Source: Bacillota bacterium (GTDB lineage: Bacteria; Bacillota; DTU025). Taken from it: DNA of 11,080 nucleotides. The stretch is taken from assembly GCA_003456765.1 (NCBI GenBank), contig DMOT01000329.1, positions 1 to 11,080 on the forward strand, in the 5' to 3' direction. Positions within the stretch are counted from its first letter, which is position 1; every line of letters begins with the position of its first letter. The position numbers and the translations under genes are program-made. Below, one piece after another: positions 1 to 6,000 of this stretch. The notes below the pieces were generated by a model. It was not told the origin of the DNA. It ran no database searches and saw only the letters and a list, made by a program, of their open reading frames with translations.

Positions 1-117
1 TCCATACACAACCTCAGGCACCTTGTGAGGATGATGGAAGAAATTCGTTCAGCGATAATTAAGGGCACTTTTTCGGAATACAGGAAGGAACAATGGCGGA
101 TCTGGTATAATAACTAG
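1..117 (+). CDS. tgt: Queuine tRNA-ribosyltransferase, C-terminal end (partial)
   Basis: Reading frame 1 is open from the window edge to a TAG at 115-117 and gives 38 residues. The segment LRHLVRMMEEIRSAI followed by KGTFSEYR matches the usual end of bacterial Tgt, where a helix with an IRxAI motif is followed by a G-x-F-x-x-(F/Y)-R pattern. Tgt exchanges guanine for the queuosine precursor preQ1 at the wobble position of GUN-anticodon tRNAs. The catalytic part lies outside the window. Placement directly before yajC is the common bacterial order (queA-tgt-yajC-secD-secF) and supports the call. The gap to yajC is 37 bases without a visible terminator, so the two are probably cotranscribed. Confidence 0.85.
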   Translation, partial: SIHNLRHLVRMMEEIRSAIIKGTFSEYRKEQWRIWYNN

Positions 118-138
118 GACACAACCTGAATGGGAAAA

Positions 139-145
139 TGGAGGT
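139..145 (+). promoter_or_regulatory. Ribosome binding site of yajC
   Basis: TGGAGGT lies 9 bases before the ATG at 155, a strong Shine-Dalgarno match that fixes the yajC start. Confidence 0.7.
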
Positions 146-154
146 AAGCAGCGT

Positions 155-490
155 ATGGAAGCACAAGCAGGGCAGGCCCCAAGCCTGTTAGGAGCATTAC
201 TCCCGTTCGTCGTACTGATGTTGCTCTTCTACTTCATGATAATCCGGCCACAGAAGAAGCAGCAACAGCAGCGTGATGCGATGATTGCGGGATTGCGCAA
301 GGGAAATAGGATAACAACAATTGGCGGAATATACGGAGAGATAGTCGACATCAAGGACGATGCAGTGCTGCTCAATATCGCCAGCCAGGGCGAACGGTTG
401 ATTGTGCGAGTGGCCAAATGGGGAGTCCAAGATGTGCTGGGCAAGGATAACGTGGCCAAGGATAAGGAAACGGAAGAGGAGATTTCATAG
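155..490 (+). CDS. yajC: Preprotein translocase subunit YajC
   Basis: The product is 111 residues, the normal length for YajC. A short N-terminal tail is followed by one membrane helix (about residues 11-31, ending in the typical FYFMIIRPQKK signature), a glutamine-rich basic stretch, and the conserved soluble domain with GNRITTIGGIYGEIVDI. YajC associates with SecD and SecF in the accessory complex of the Sec translocon and sits in the cytoplasmic membrane with its soluble domain in the cytoplasm. The ATG at 155 has a good ribosome binding site. The gene follows tgt as in most bacteria, but secD and secF do not follow here: a truncated reading frame and an IS element come next. The identification rests on clear family motifs. 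Confidence 0.95.
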   Translation: MEAQAGQAPSLLGALLPFVVLMLLFYFMIIRPQKKQQQQRDAMIAGLRKGNRITTIGGIYGEIVDIKDDAVLLNIASQGERLIVRVAKWGVQDVLGKDNVAKDKETEEEIS

Positions 491-523
491 GACGAAGGGC
501 GATTTTGAGGAGGCCTCTACATA

Positions 524-580
524 ATGACTAACAAGAGATGGACGGCGTTGGGCTCTGTTTGGCAATCGAAAAGTTCATAG
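524..580 (+). pseudogene. 5' fragment of a gene cut off by the IS element
   Basis: GAGGAGG at 507-513 stands 10 bases before an ATG at 524, one of the best ribosome binding sites in the window. The frame reads MTNKRWTALGS and then enters the left end of the IS21-family element at about 556, where it stops at TAG 578-580 after 18 codons. The basic start followed by hydrophobic residues would fit a membrane protein. From gene order alone, secD is the expected neighbour of yajC, but the 10-11 native residues are too few to identify it. No continuation of the frame is visible beyond the right end of the element. The frame could also be a short non-functional ORF, but the strong binding site argues for a real, now truncated, gene. 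Confidence 0.45.
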
Positions 581-603
581 TTCGGCAGTCAAAAAGTGCA
601 TAG
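561..603 (+). repeat. Left-end tandem units of the IS element
   Basis: Two 20-base units, 561-580 and 584-603, agree at 17 of 20 positions (GGCAATCGAAAAGTTCATAG against GGCAGTCAAAAAGTGCATAG). They are probably transposase binding sites. The right end has related, more diverged units with the same 23-bp step. Confidence 0.75.
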
Positions 604-637
604 GCTACCACCACGCCCGGGGTCGGATCTCAGGGCC

Positions 638-1429
638 CTATTGGGCCGGGTCGTTTTTGTAAATAGTGTTTTGTTGGGGGTGGGCACCTCCAACGTCATC
701 TGGGACATGCAATTGGGAGAGGGCGTGCCGTAGACGGTAGCTTTCCCCTGTGAATGCAAGCACATGTCCGTGATGAACAAGCCTGTCAATGAGCGCGGCA
801 GTGAGCCGGCTGTCGTTGATTACCGTGTTCCATTGTCCGAACTCAAGGTTCGTAGTGATGGCTACGCTTCGGCGCTCATAGCAGCTGGCGATTACTTGGA
901 ACAAGAGCTCTGCTGCGTGACGGGGTAGAGGTAAGAAGCCCAGTTCATCCACGATAAGCAGATCGCATGATTCGAGATCGCGTATTAAGCTTCCAAGAGT
1001 CCCTTTTGCGTTCTTCTCCAGCAAGCGGTTTGCCAGATCAACTGTCTGAAAGAATCGGACCTCCTTTCCGCTGAGGACAGCCTTAAACCCCAGCGCTATC
1101 ACAAGATGAGTTTTGCCTGTCCCCACGCCGCCCATGCAAATCAGGGACTCCTTCTCATCGATGAACCTCAGTTCGGTTAGATGTTCTATCGTGGTTTGGG
1201 GCGGCAATATGATGTTGTCCCAGGAGAACTCCTTCAGCGTCTTGGTTTGCGGAAACCCTGCACGCTTCAACCTTCGCCGGTTTCGATTCTTCTCTCGGTT
1301 TCTTAGCTCTTCTGCAAATAGATCAGTCAGGAATTGCTCTCTGCTTTCAAAGGGTATTTCATTGTAAGTCTGGCTCACCGAACCGAGTTTGAGCATCTTA
1401 CACTGCTTCTGAAGCAAAGAGTCTGTCAT
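638..1429 (-). CDS. istB: IS21-family helper ATPase IstB
   Basis: The product is 263 residues, the family norm. It is a DnaA/DnaC-like AAA+ ATPase with Walker A GGVGTGKT (residues 100-107) and Walker B LLIVDE (157-162). A basic N-terminal region (RNREKNRNRRRLKRAG) precedes the ATPase core. IstB assembles on target DNA and regulates the IstA transposase, controlling target selection and immunity. The start ATG overlaps the istA stop in ATGA at 1426-1429, so translation is probably coupled. The frame is intact with no missing motif. The C-terminal tail after the ATPase core (ending near VGGAHPQQN) looks less conserved. Confidence 0.93.
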   Translation of the reverse strand: MTDSLLQKQCKMLKLGSVSQTYNEIPFESREQFLTDLFAEELRNREKNRNRRRLKRAGFPQTKTLKEFSWDNIILPPQTTIEHLTELRFIDEKESLICMGGVGTGKTHLVIALGFKAVLSGKEVRFFQTVDLANRLLEKNAKGTLGSLIRDLESCDLLIVDELGFLPLPRHAAELLFQVIASCYERRSVAITTNLEFGQWNTVINDSRLTAALIDRLVHHGHVLAFTGESYRLRHALSQLHVPDDVGGAHPQQNTIYKNDPAQ

Positions 1430-2949
1430 GCCTTGACCACTCCTTCAGCCCGTGCAGGCAAGAGCTTGTCGTAGACTGCGGAATCTGGATTGTAAGCTGC
1501 TACTTCAATTGGCGTGTATCCCTCGGCAATAGGTTCGGGAAGCCCGTTTTCGGGGTTAAGCGCATACAGCTTGAGCTCAACGTTCGCGGGGTTGGCGCGC
1601 CTATCGGCTGGCAACGCCTCAAGCGCCTCAGCTACTTCGTCTATGGAATACATCTTCAGCATGTCTCTCACGAACCGCACTCTAGCTGACCGTTCCGATG
1701 CATTCGCCTCCTTGAGGTAGGCTTGGACCGCCTTCGGAAGATAGCGGAACATAGCTGAATGCACGGCAGCTCGTGGCCTACGTGAGTAGATCTCAAAATG
1801 GGCCAGCCAGTCAATTGGTTGCTCTTTGAGCATGTAGTGCCTTGGCAGCGTTGTGAGCGCTTCGCCTTCCCGGTTCCGCACCTCGATGCGATCCCAATAC
1901 ACACTGAGCAAAACCTTCTGCCGTGGTCTCCCCTGTGGCACTGAATAGGTTTCCGACTCGAAGCGGAATTGAGCATAGTTGTTTAATACTGCAGCATCAA
2001 GCCGCACAGCTTCGAATGGAACGCTTGGGAGCGGCAGCAACGCTGATTGCTCTTCTCGCCACATGTCGGCTATAGTCCTGCCCTTCTTGTAATGAATGCG
2101 ATCCATGTCGCGGATAGCCTTAATTGCTAGTTGTTCGCCGAGCTCCTCGAAACTGTTGAGGGGCTGAAGAGGGCATAGCCATTGCCGACGTGAGTATCCT
2201 ACCTTGTTTTCAACATTTCCTTTCTCGTTGCCTCGAGCTGGCGCACAGAAATCAACATCGAAGCGATAATGGAGCTGAAAGCGCATGAACGCCTCCGTAA
2301 GCGTGCGTTCTTCGCCCTTCCCTATGGTTGCTACCATAGTCGTCGCATTGTCCAATACTAGCCTCTGCGGCACACCCCCTGCCTGCTCAAACAGAAGGCG
2401 AAGACCCTCCAGAAGGCACTCACCGTTCTCTGATGGCATTGGAACCGCAAAGCCAGCGTTTGACCATGGAAACGAAAGAACAAGCGCCTTGGCTTCTACG
2501 ATCTTTCCATCCCGAACACAGCGGATTGTTCCGAAATCCGCCTGGGCTTCTCCAGGTTCGTGCACGAGTTCAACGTAGGCCGTGGGTTCGGGTTCTTCCT
2601 TGAGCAACTCTTTCCGCCGATTTCGAACATACTCCCTAACTGTGCGTTCACTGCCTTCGAAGCCATGCTTCTCTCTTAGCTCACTGTAAATGGCTGCAGC
2701 ATTTCGCCGATCCTTTCTCGGCAGCAACTGATCCTCAAGCAGCCAGGTATCTACAATGTCTGCCACGGGATCCATTACAGGCCTACGCTTCTTTCTAACC
2801 GTAGGCGGCGATTCATTCCAGTCCTCCTTGTAAGCATATTTTGCCGCCGTTCTCCAACACACGTCGACTTTCCTGGCAATTTCGCTGATAGATGCACCTT
2901 CGTTTTCGAAGGCATGCTTGATATAATACTGTACAGGCATAGCGATCAC
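1426..2949 (-). CDS. istA: IS21-family transposase IstA
   Basis: The product is 507 residues. An N-terminal helix-turn-helix (about residues 18-40, SISEIARKVDVCWRTAAKYA) binds the IS ends. It is followed by a DDE integrase core with candidate catalytic residues D138 (GEAQADFG), D200 (LVLDNATT) and E247 (GNVENKVG), then the C-terminal region typical of the family. IstA cuts and joins the element ends, with IstB as partner. The chosen start is GTG at 2949, with GGAGG nine bases upstream. The ATG at 2940 is an alternative and would only remove three residues. All catalytic residues are present, so the protein should be functional. Confidence 0.93.
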   Translation of the reverse strand: MIAMPVQYYIKHAFENEGASISEIARKVDVCWRTAAKYAYKEDWNESPPTVRKKRRPVMDPVADIVDTWLLEDQLLPRKDRRNAAAIYSELREKHGFEGSERTVREYVRNRRKELLKEEPEPTAYVELVHEPGEAQADFGTIRCVRDGKIVEAKALVLSFPWSNAGFAVPMPSENGECLLEGLRLLFEQAGGVPQRLVLDNATTMVATIGKGEERTLTEAFMRFQLHYRFDVDFCAPARGNEKGNVENKVGYSRRQWLCPLQPLNSFEELGEQLAIKAIRDMDRIHYKKGRTIADMWREEQSALLPLPSVPFEAVRLDAAVLNNYAQFRFESETYSVPQGRPRQKVLLSVYWDRIEVRNREGEALTTLPRHYMLKEQPIDWLAHFEIYSRRPRAAVHSAMFRYLPKAVQAYLKEANASERSARVRFVRDMLKMYSIDEVAEALEALPADRRANPANVELKLYALNPENGLPEPIAEGYTPIEVAAYNPDSAVYDKLLPARAEGVVKA

Positions 2950-3001
2950 TCCACGTTACCTCCCCTATTGGTCACATCCAAATCTAGGGAGATATTCTTG
3001 T

Positions 3002-3012
3002 GGCGTGGTGGT
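3002..3012. repeat. Inner inverted repeat of the IS, right copy (left copy 607-617)
   Basis: GGCGTGGTGGT at 3002-3012 is the exact reverse complement of ACCACCACGCC at 607-617. On each side it follows a sequence like AAAAAG(T)GCATA, so the inverted similarity of the two ends extends 60-85 bp inward. Confidence 0.65.
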
Positions 3013-3037
3013 TATGCCTTTTTAATCTTCAATTTCT

Positions 3038-3080
3038 CCTGTGACATTTTCGCTGCCGTTCTCTGTATTTCTATTATGCC
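3038..3080 (-). repeat. Right-end tandem units of the IS element
   Basis: Read on the - strand, GGCA-headed units begin at 3080 and 3057, again 23 bp apart. The second, GGCAGCGAAAATGTCACAGG, resembles the left-end units; the first is more diverged. The matching spacing at both ends supports these as paired transposase binding sites. Confidence 0.6.
3041..3069 (+). promoter_or_regulatory. Possible outward promoter at the right end of the IS
   Basis: GTGACA (3041-3046, 5 of 6 to the sigma-70 -35 consensus) is followed after 17 bases by TGTATT (3064-3069, 4 of 6 to the -10). It points out of the element toward ppnP, whose start is about 50 bases further. A second AT-rich hexamer, TATTAT, lies at 3072-3077 but lacks a well-spaced -35. 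This is a sequence match only. Confidence 0.3.
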
Positions 3081-3108
3081 GAAAACAACCAAACTCGCGT
3101 AACATGCA

Positions 3109-3115
3109 AGGAGGC
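3109..3115 (+). promoter_or_regulatory. Ribosome binding site of ppnP
   Basis: AAGGAGG ends 7 bases before the ATG at 3123 and lies just outside the IS end. Confidence 0.7.
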
Positions 3116-3122
3116 CTTTGGT

Positions 3123-3401
3123 ATGAAACACAGTGTATACTTCGAAGGCAAGGTTCAGAGCCTATCTCTTCAAGTTGAAGGAACTCCCGCAACTGTCGGC
3201 GTCATGAAGCCCGGCAACTACACGTTTTCCACATCGTCTGAAGAACATATGACAGTGATTTCGGGCCTTCTCAGGGCAGTTCTCCCCGGAAGCTGCAGAG
3301 CGCGGGATTATAGCCCGGGTGAAACCTTTGTGGTCCCCCCGGGGAGTTCGTTTGACGTAGAAGCAGTCGGGGATGTCGCGTATCTCTGCCTCTACAAGTA
3401 G
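3123..3401 (+). CDS. ppnP: Pyrimidine/purine nucleoside phosphorylase (PpnP/YaiE, DUF1255)
   Basis: The product is 92 residues, matching the short single-domain cupin family first known as DUF1255. Family signatures are present in order: YFEGKVQSL, VGVMKPGNYTFST, EEHMTVISGLL, a glycine/proline-rich turn (SPGETFVVPPGSSF), and the C-terminal YLCLY. These line up well with E. coli YaiE. PpnP splits diverse nucleosides with phosphate into free base and ribose-1-phosphate in the cytoplasm and so serves nucleoside salvage. The ATG has a strong ribosome binding site 7 bases upstream. The gene lies only 35 bases beyond the IS end, so its original upstream region is probably lost or displaced and it may be driven from within the element. 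It is followed after 37 bases by a flavin oxidoreductase gene, likely cotranscribed. Confidence 0.9.
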   Translation: MKHSVYFEGKVQSLSLQVEGTPATVGVMKPGNYTFSTSSEEHMTVISGLLRAVLPGSCRARDYSPGETFVVPPGSSFDVEAVGDVAYLCLYK

Positions 3402-3438
3402 GGACTGCGGACAAAATCAAGATGGGAGGTCCCTCACG

Positions 3439-4431
3439 TTGTTACATTTGCTGTCTCCGCTCTCCGTGAGAAACACGCACCTGAAGAATCGTATAGTCAT
3501 GCCGCCCATGGCCAGCAATTCGGGAACTCTGGAGGGCATGGCCACTGAAGCTACGTTCGAGTACTACCAAGAACGGGCTGAGCAAGGCGTAGGGTTAATC
3601 ATAGTAGAGCATACATATGTACTTGAGTCAGGCAAGTACCGCGAAAGGCAGCTGGGGATATACAGTGATGACCATGTCGGCCCCCTCAGGGAATTGGTTC
3701 ATCGCATCCATGCCGCCGGAGCCGCAGTCGGCATTCAGATTACTCATTCCGGCGCAGCTACCCGCAGCAGCACAATAGGACGCAAGCCTCTGGGCCCTTC
3801 AGCTATCCCGCTTTCGCCTGATCACGATCTTCCTGCGGAAATCGCGCCCAGCAGCATACCGAGTCTGATTGAGGCATTTGCAAGCGCAGCCAGGCGCGCA
3901 GCAGCTGCCGGCTTTGACATGGTTGAACTCCATGGAGCCCATGGATACCTGCTGAACCAGTTCTTCTCTCCCCTGACCAATATCAGGTCAGATGAATATG
4001 GAGGAAGCAGAGAAGGCCGCCTCCGTTTTCCCCTGGAAACCGTAGAGGCAGTCCGTTCAGCAGTCGGCCCCAACATCGCCGTGTTCTACAGGCTTGGGGC
4101 AGACGACGGGGTTCCTGGAGGGCTGACGGTTAATGACGCATGCTGGGCAGCGCCCCAACTGGCCAGGGCAGGTGTAGACGCCATAGATGTTTCAGGCGGC
4201 CTTGGCGGATCCAGTCTGCCGGGGTATTCGGGAGAAGGGTACTTCGCCCCGCTTTCTGAGGCAATAAAAGGGGTGGTTAATCTTCCAGTGATGGTGACAG
4301 GCGGAGTGACGACTCCCCAGGCTGCTGACTTGCTTGTCCGCCAGGGCAAAGCAGATCTGGTCGGAGTTGGAAGGGCGCTTCTTGCAGACAGCGGCTGGGC
4401 CGCCAGGGCCATCCAGGTGTTGAGCGGGTAG
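3439..4431 (+). CDS. Old yellow enzyme-type NADH:flavin oxidoreductase
   Basis: An FMN-dependent TIM barrel that reduces activated C=C bonds with NAD(P)H. The start is TTG at 3439, because GGGAGGT at 3424-3430 sits 8 bases upstream and the protein then begins at the conserved N-terminal LLSPLSVRNTHLKNRIVMPP; this gives 330 residues. The frame is open further upstream into ppnP, but that part has no family similarity. Visible motifs are MPPMAS (21-26), HGAHGY (165-170, paired histidines and proton-donor tyrosine), SDEYGGS (184-190), R218 in FYRLG, and the phosphate-binding TGGV and GVGRALLAD near the end. The protein stops after the barrel, so it lacks the Fe-S and second flavin domains of 2,4-dienoyl-CoA reductases. 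It resembles YqjM/NamA in size, but the cysteine YqjM has after the first motif is alanine here. The natural substrate cannot be read from sequence. Confidence 0.88.
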   Translation: MLHLLSPLSVRNTHLKNRIVMPPMASNSGTLEGMATEATFEYYQERAEQGVGLIIVEHTYVLESGKYRERQLGIYSDDHVGPLRELVHRIHAAGAAVGIQITHSGAATRSSTIGRKPLGPSAIPLSPDHDLPAEIAPSSIPSLIEAFASAARRAAAAGFDMVELHGAHGYLLNQFFSPLTNIRSDEYGGSREGRLRFPLETVEAVRSAVGPNIAVFYRLGADDGVPGGLTVNDACWAAPQLARAGVDAIDVSGGLGGSSLPGYSGEGYFAPLSEAIKGVVNLPVMVTGGVTTPQAADLLVRQGKADLVGVGRALLADSGWAARAIQVLSG

Positions 4432-4489
4432 CATTCCTCAGCCTATTGCCCGGCAGGTGCATCAGAGGGCAGGCGGCGAAAGATCCCTG

Positions 4490-5173
4490 CTATAGAATGC
4501 GTCCCAATTGGTCCAGGGAATATATCTCATGATCAACCTCAAGTCCCATGTCGTTTTCCCGGGCCTGAGGGTTGTACCAGCACGTCGCTATACCGTAGTT
4601 GATGCCCCCGCGCATGTCGGAGGTGAGTGAGTCTCCCACTATCATGGTTGTGCTACGGCACCTGTGGCCCAGAGCGTTCATTGCATACTCAAAGATCTCG
4701 GGGCGGGGTTTGCTGAACCCGACCTCCTCCGAGATGATCAGCCTATCGAAATAGGGCACAAGCGGGGAAGCCTGGAACCTTGATGTCTGCACTTCCTGGA
4801 TTCCATTTGTCAATATGGCCAGCCTGTAATTGGGAGCAAGGTAGCGACATATCTCTTCTGCTCCATCTATGAGGTAGGCCCCCTGTGCAAGGTGCGACAG
4901 ATAATCTTGCGCCAGCTCCGGGGCGGAGGCAGCATCTAGGCCAAGCTCGCAAAGAAGACTTCTGAATCTTTCCACTCGGATCTCCGCAGATGTGATAAAC
5001 CCCTCTTCAAGTTGACGCCAGAGTGCCGAATTGATCTTCCGGTACCGCTCAAGCAGCCGTTCACTGTATTCGAGCCTATGCATGCGGCAAGCTTTTTCAA
5101 GCGCATGCCGTTCTGCCCTGTCATAGTCGAATAGAGTCCCGTCAGCATCAAAGAGTATCAACTCATAATCCAT
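4490..5173 (-). CDS. yjjG: HAD-family phosphatase, YjjG/YfnB type (probable nucleotidase)
   Basis: The product is 227 residues. Haloacid-dehalogenase motifs appear in order: motif I FDADGTLFDYDRAE with nucleophile D9 and acid D11; motif II LTNG (121-124); motif III K155 in FSKPRPEIFE; motif IV GDSLTSDMRGG with D181 and D186. The sequence GDSLTSD followed by GI-T-CWYNP is the mark of the YjjG subgroup, which dephosphorylates pyrimidine nucleoside monophosphates, including non-canonical ones. The ATG at 5173 is chosen because GGAGG (5182-5186) lies 8 bases upstream and the family normally starts just before motif I; the open frame continues upstream without similarity. It is the last gene of the - strand cluster, 92 bases after ecfT, and ends 58 bases from the convergent oxidoreductase gene. 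No hairpin-plus-U terminator is visible in that gap. Substrate assignment is from the family only. Confidence 0.88.
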   Translation of the reverse strand: MDYELILFDADGTLFDYDRAERHALEKACRMHRLEYSERLLERYRKINSALWRQLEEGFITSAEIRVERFRSLLCELGLDAASAPELAQDYLSHLAQGAYLIDGAEEICRYLAPNYRLAILTNGIQEVQTSRFQASPLVPYFDRLIISEEVGFSKPRPEIFEYAMNALGHRCRSTTMIVGDSLTSDMRGGINYGIATCWYNPQARENDMGLEVDHEIYSLDQLGRIL

Positions 5174-5265
5174 AACATGCGCCTCCGCAACCGATCTGCC
5201 GGCCAATCGATCCAGCATGACCATGTTAACATCCATGCGACTGCAGTTCAACGAGGCCACCATGT

Positions 5266-6000
5266 TCAGAGCAGGTAGAATGAAGCAATGGCAACTACAA
5301 TGCCTACGCCAATCACGGCTCCGTCCCACCAGTGGAAGAGAATCCTTCGCCGGTAGGTTCGGTCAGGATAAAGGCCAAAACATCTGCCTTCCATTGATAC
5401 GGCCAAAGAATCAACCTTGCTCAGAGCAGTGACTGTCACCGGAATGATAGTGTGCCTGGCCATCAGCCATATTCCCTTCGGAGTTGGGCGATCCACTCCC
5501 ATTCCCCGCGCCATCTGCGCCTTGAGCACCGTATTTGCTTCCATCCTGAAATACGGGACAAAACGCATCGTGGTAAGAAGGGCAAATCCGTACCTGTAAG
5601 GCAGTCCTGCCTGCATCAAAGCGTAGGCAAGATCCTCTGCTCCCGTAAGGCTCACAAACAGGTGGCTTGACAGGACTATGTTGAGAAATCGCAGCGACAT
5701 CAGGGCTCCATTGGCGACTCGCACTTCCCAGGCGACACCCTTGACCAACAGGACCTGGCTGGCAAAGAGGATGAGGCTGAAGATGAGTATGCCCCGTGTT
5801 CTCCGCCACAGGATAGCGGGCTTGACCTGCGCCAAGACGTGTCCGAATATGACAAAGCCGAAGAAGGCCAGGGCATGCAGAGGATCCTCAATCCGCAAAG
5901 CAACAACACATGCCGACACCAGCAAGATCAGCTTGGTAATGGGGTTGAGTGTGGCCGGAGCTGCAAGCGAGCCACTAGAGTCTCCCGGGAATGTAGTCAT
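5266..6000 (-). CDS. ecfT: ECF transporter transmembrane scaffold EcfT
   Basis: The product is 244 residues. EcfT is the membrane coupling subunit that links the S-component to the two ATPases in energy-coupling-factor vitamin importers. The N-terminal part carries the typical LNPITKLILL lead-in and several hydrophobic helices (about 20-38, 41-57, 70-88, 97-117). The coupling region contains the two arginine motifs that contact the ATPases: AQMARGMG (161-168) and MEGRCFG (203-209). One more helix ends the protein (about 226-243). The start is ATG at 6000 with AAGGAT 9 bases upstream; it overlaps the end of the ATPase gene by 26 bases, which suggests coupled translation. The longer frame upstream (to 6048) has no such support. 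Genetic linkage makes it the partner of the flanking EcfA fusion and S-component. Confidence 0.92.
   Translation of the reverse strand: MTTFPGDSSGSLAAPATLNPITKLILLVSACVVALRIEDPLHALAFFGFVIFGHVLAQVKPAILWRRTRGILIFSLILFASQVLLVKGVAWEVRVANGALMSLRFLNIVLSSHLFVSLTGAEDLAYALMQAGLPYRYGFALLTTMRFVPYFRMEANTVLKAQMARGMGVDRPTPKGIWLMARHTIIPVTVTALSKVDSLAVSMEGRCFGLYPDRTYRRRILFHWWDGAVIGVGIVVAIASFYLL

Larger units (their letters stand above)
556..3087 (-). mobile_element. IS21-family insertion sequence (istA-istB)
   Basis: About 2.5 kb, the usual size of IS21-family elements, with the two diagnostic genes istA and istB in order on the - strand. The left end begins TGTTTGGCA at 556. The right end, read inward, begins TGTTTTCGGCA at 3087. 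Each end carries two GGCA-headed units 23 bp apart, and a shared 11-bp sequence (ACCACCACGCC) lies further in at 607-617 and inverted at 3002-3012. Such repeated end units are characteristic of IS21. No clear target duplication flanks the proposed ends, so the exact boundaries are uncertain by a few bases. Both genes are intact, so the element may be active. Confidence 0.85.

Noticed and set aside
545..548. GCGT at 545-548 and again at 3097-3100 as a possible target duplication of the IS
   Set aside because: It does not abut the proposed ends (556 and 3087), and four bases recur easily by chance.
634..658. GGCCC-TATT-GGGCC hairpin followed by TTTTT on the + strand, a possible terminator at the IS left end
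   Set aside because: The stem is only 5 bp, six bases separate it from the T-run, and it includes the istB stop codon. Too weak to call.
3373..3438. Upstream extension of the flavin oxidoreductase frame into ppnP
   Set aside because: The first 22 residues have no family similarity, whereas TTG 3439 has a well-spaced ribosome binding site and begins at the conserved N-terminus.
4432..4489. Bidirectional terminator between the convergent oxidoreductase and HAD genes
   Set aside because: The only inverted pair (GCATTC 4431-4436 and GAATGC 4495-4500) is 6 bp with a 58-base loop and has no T-run.
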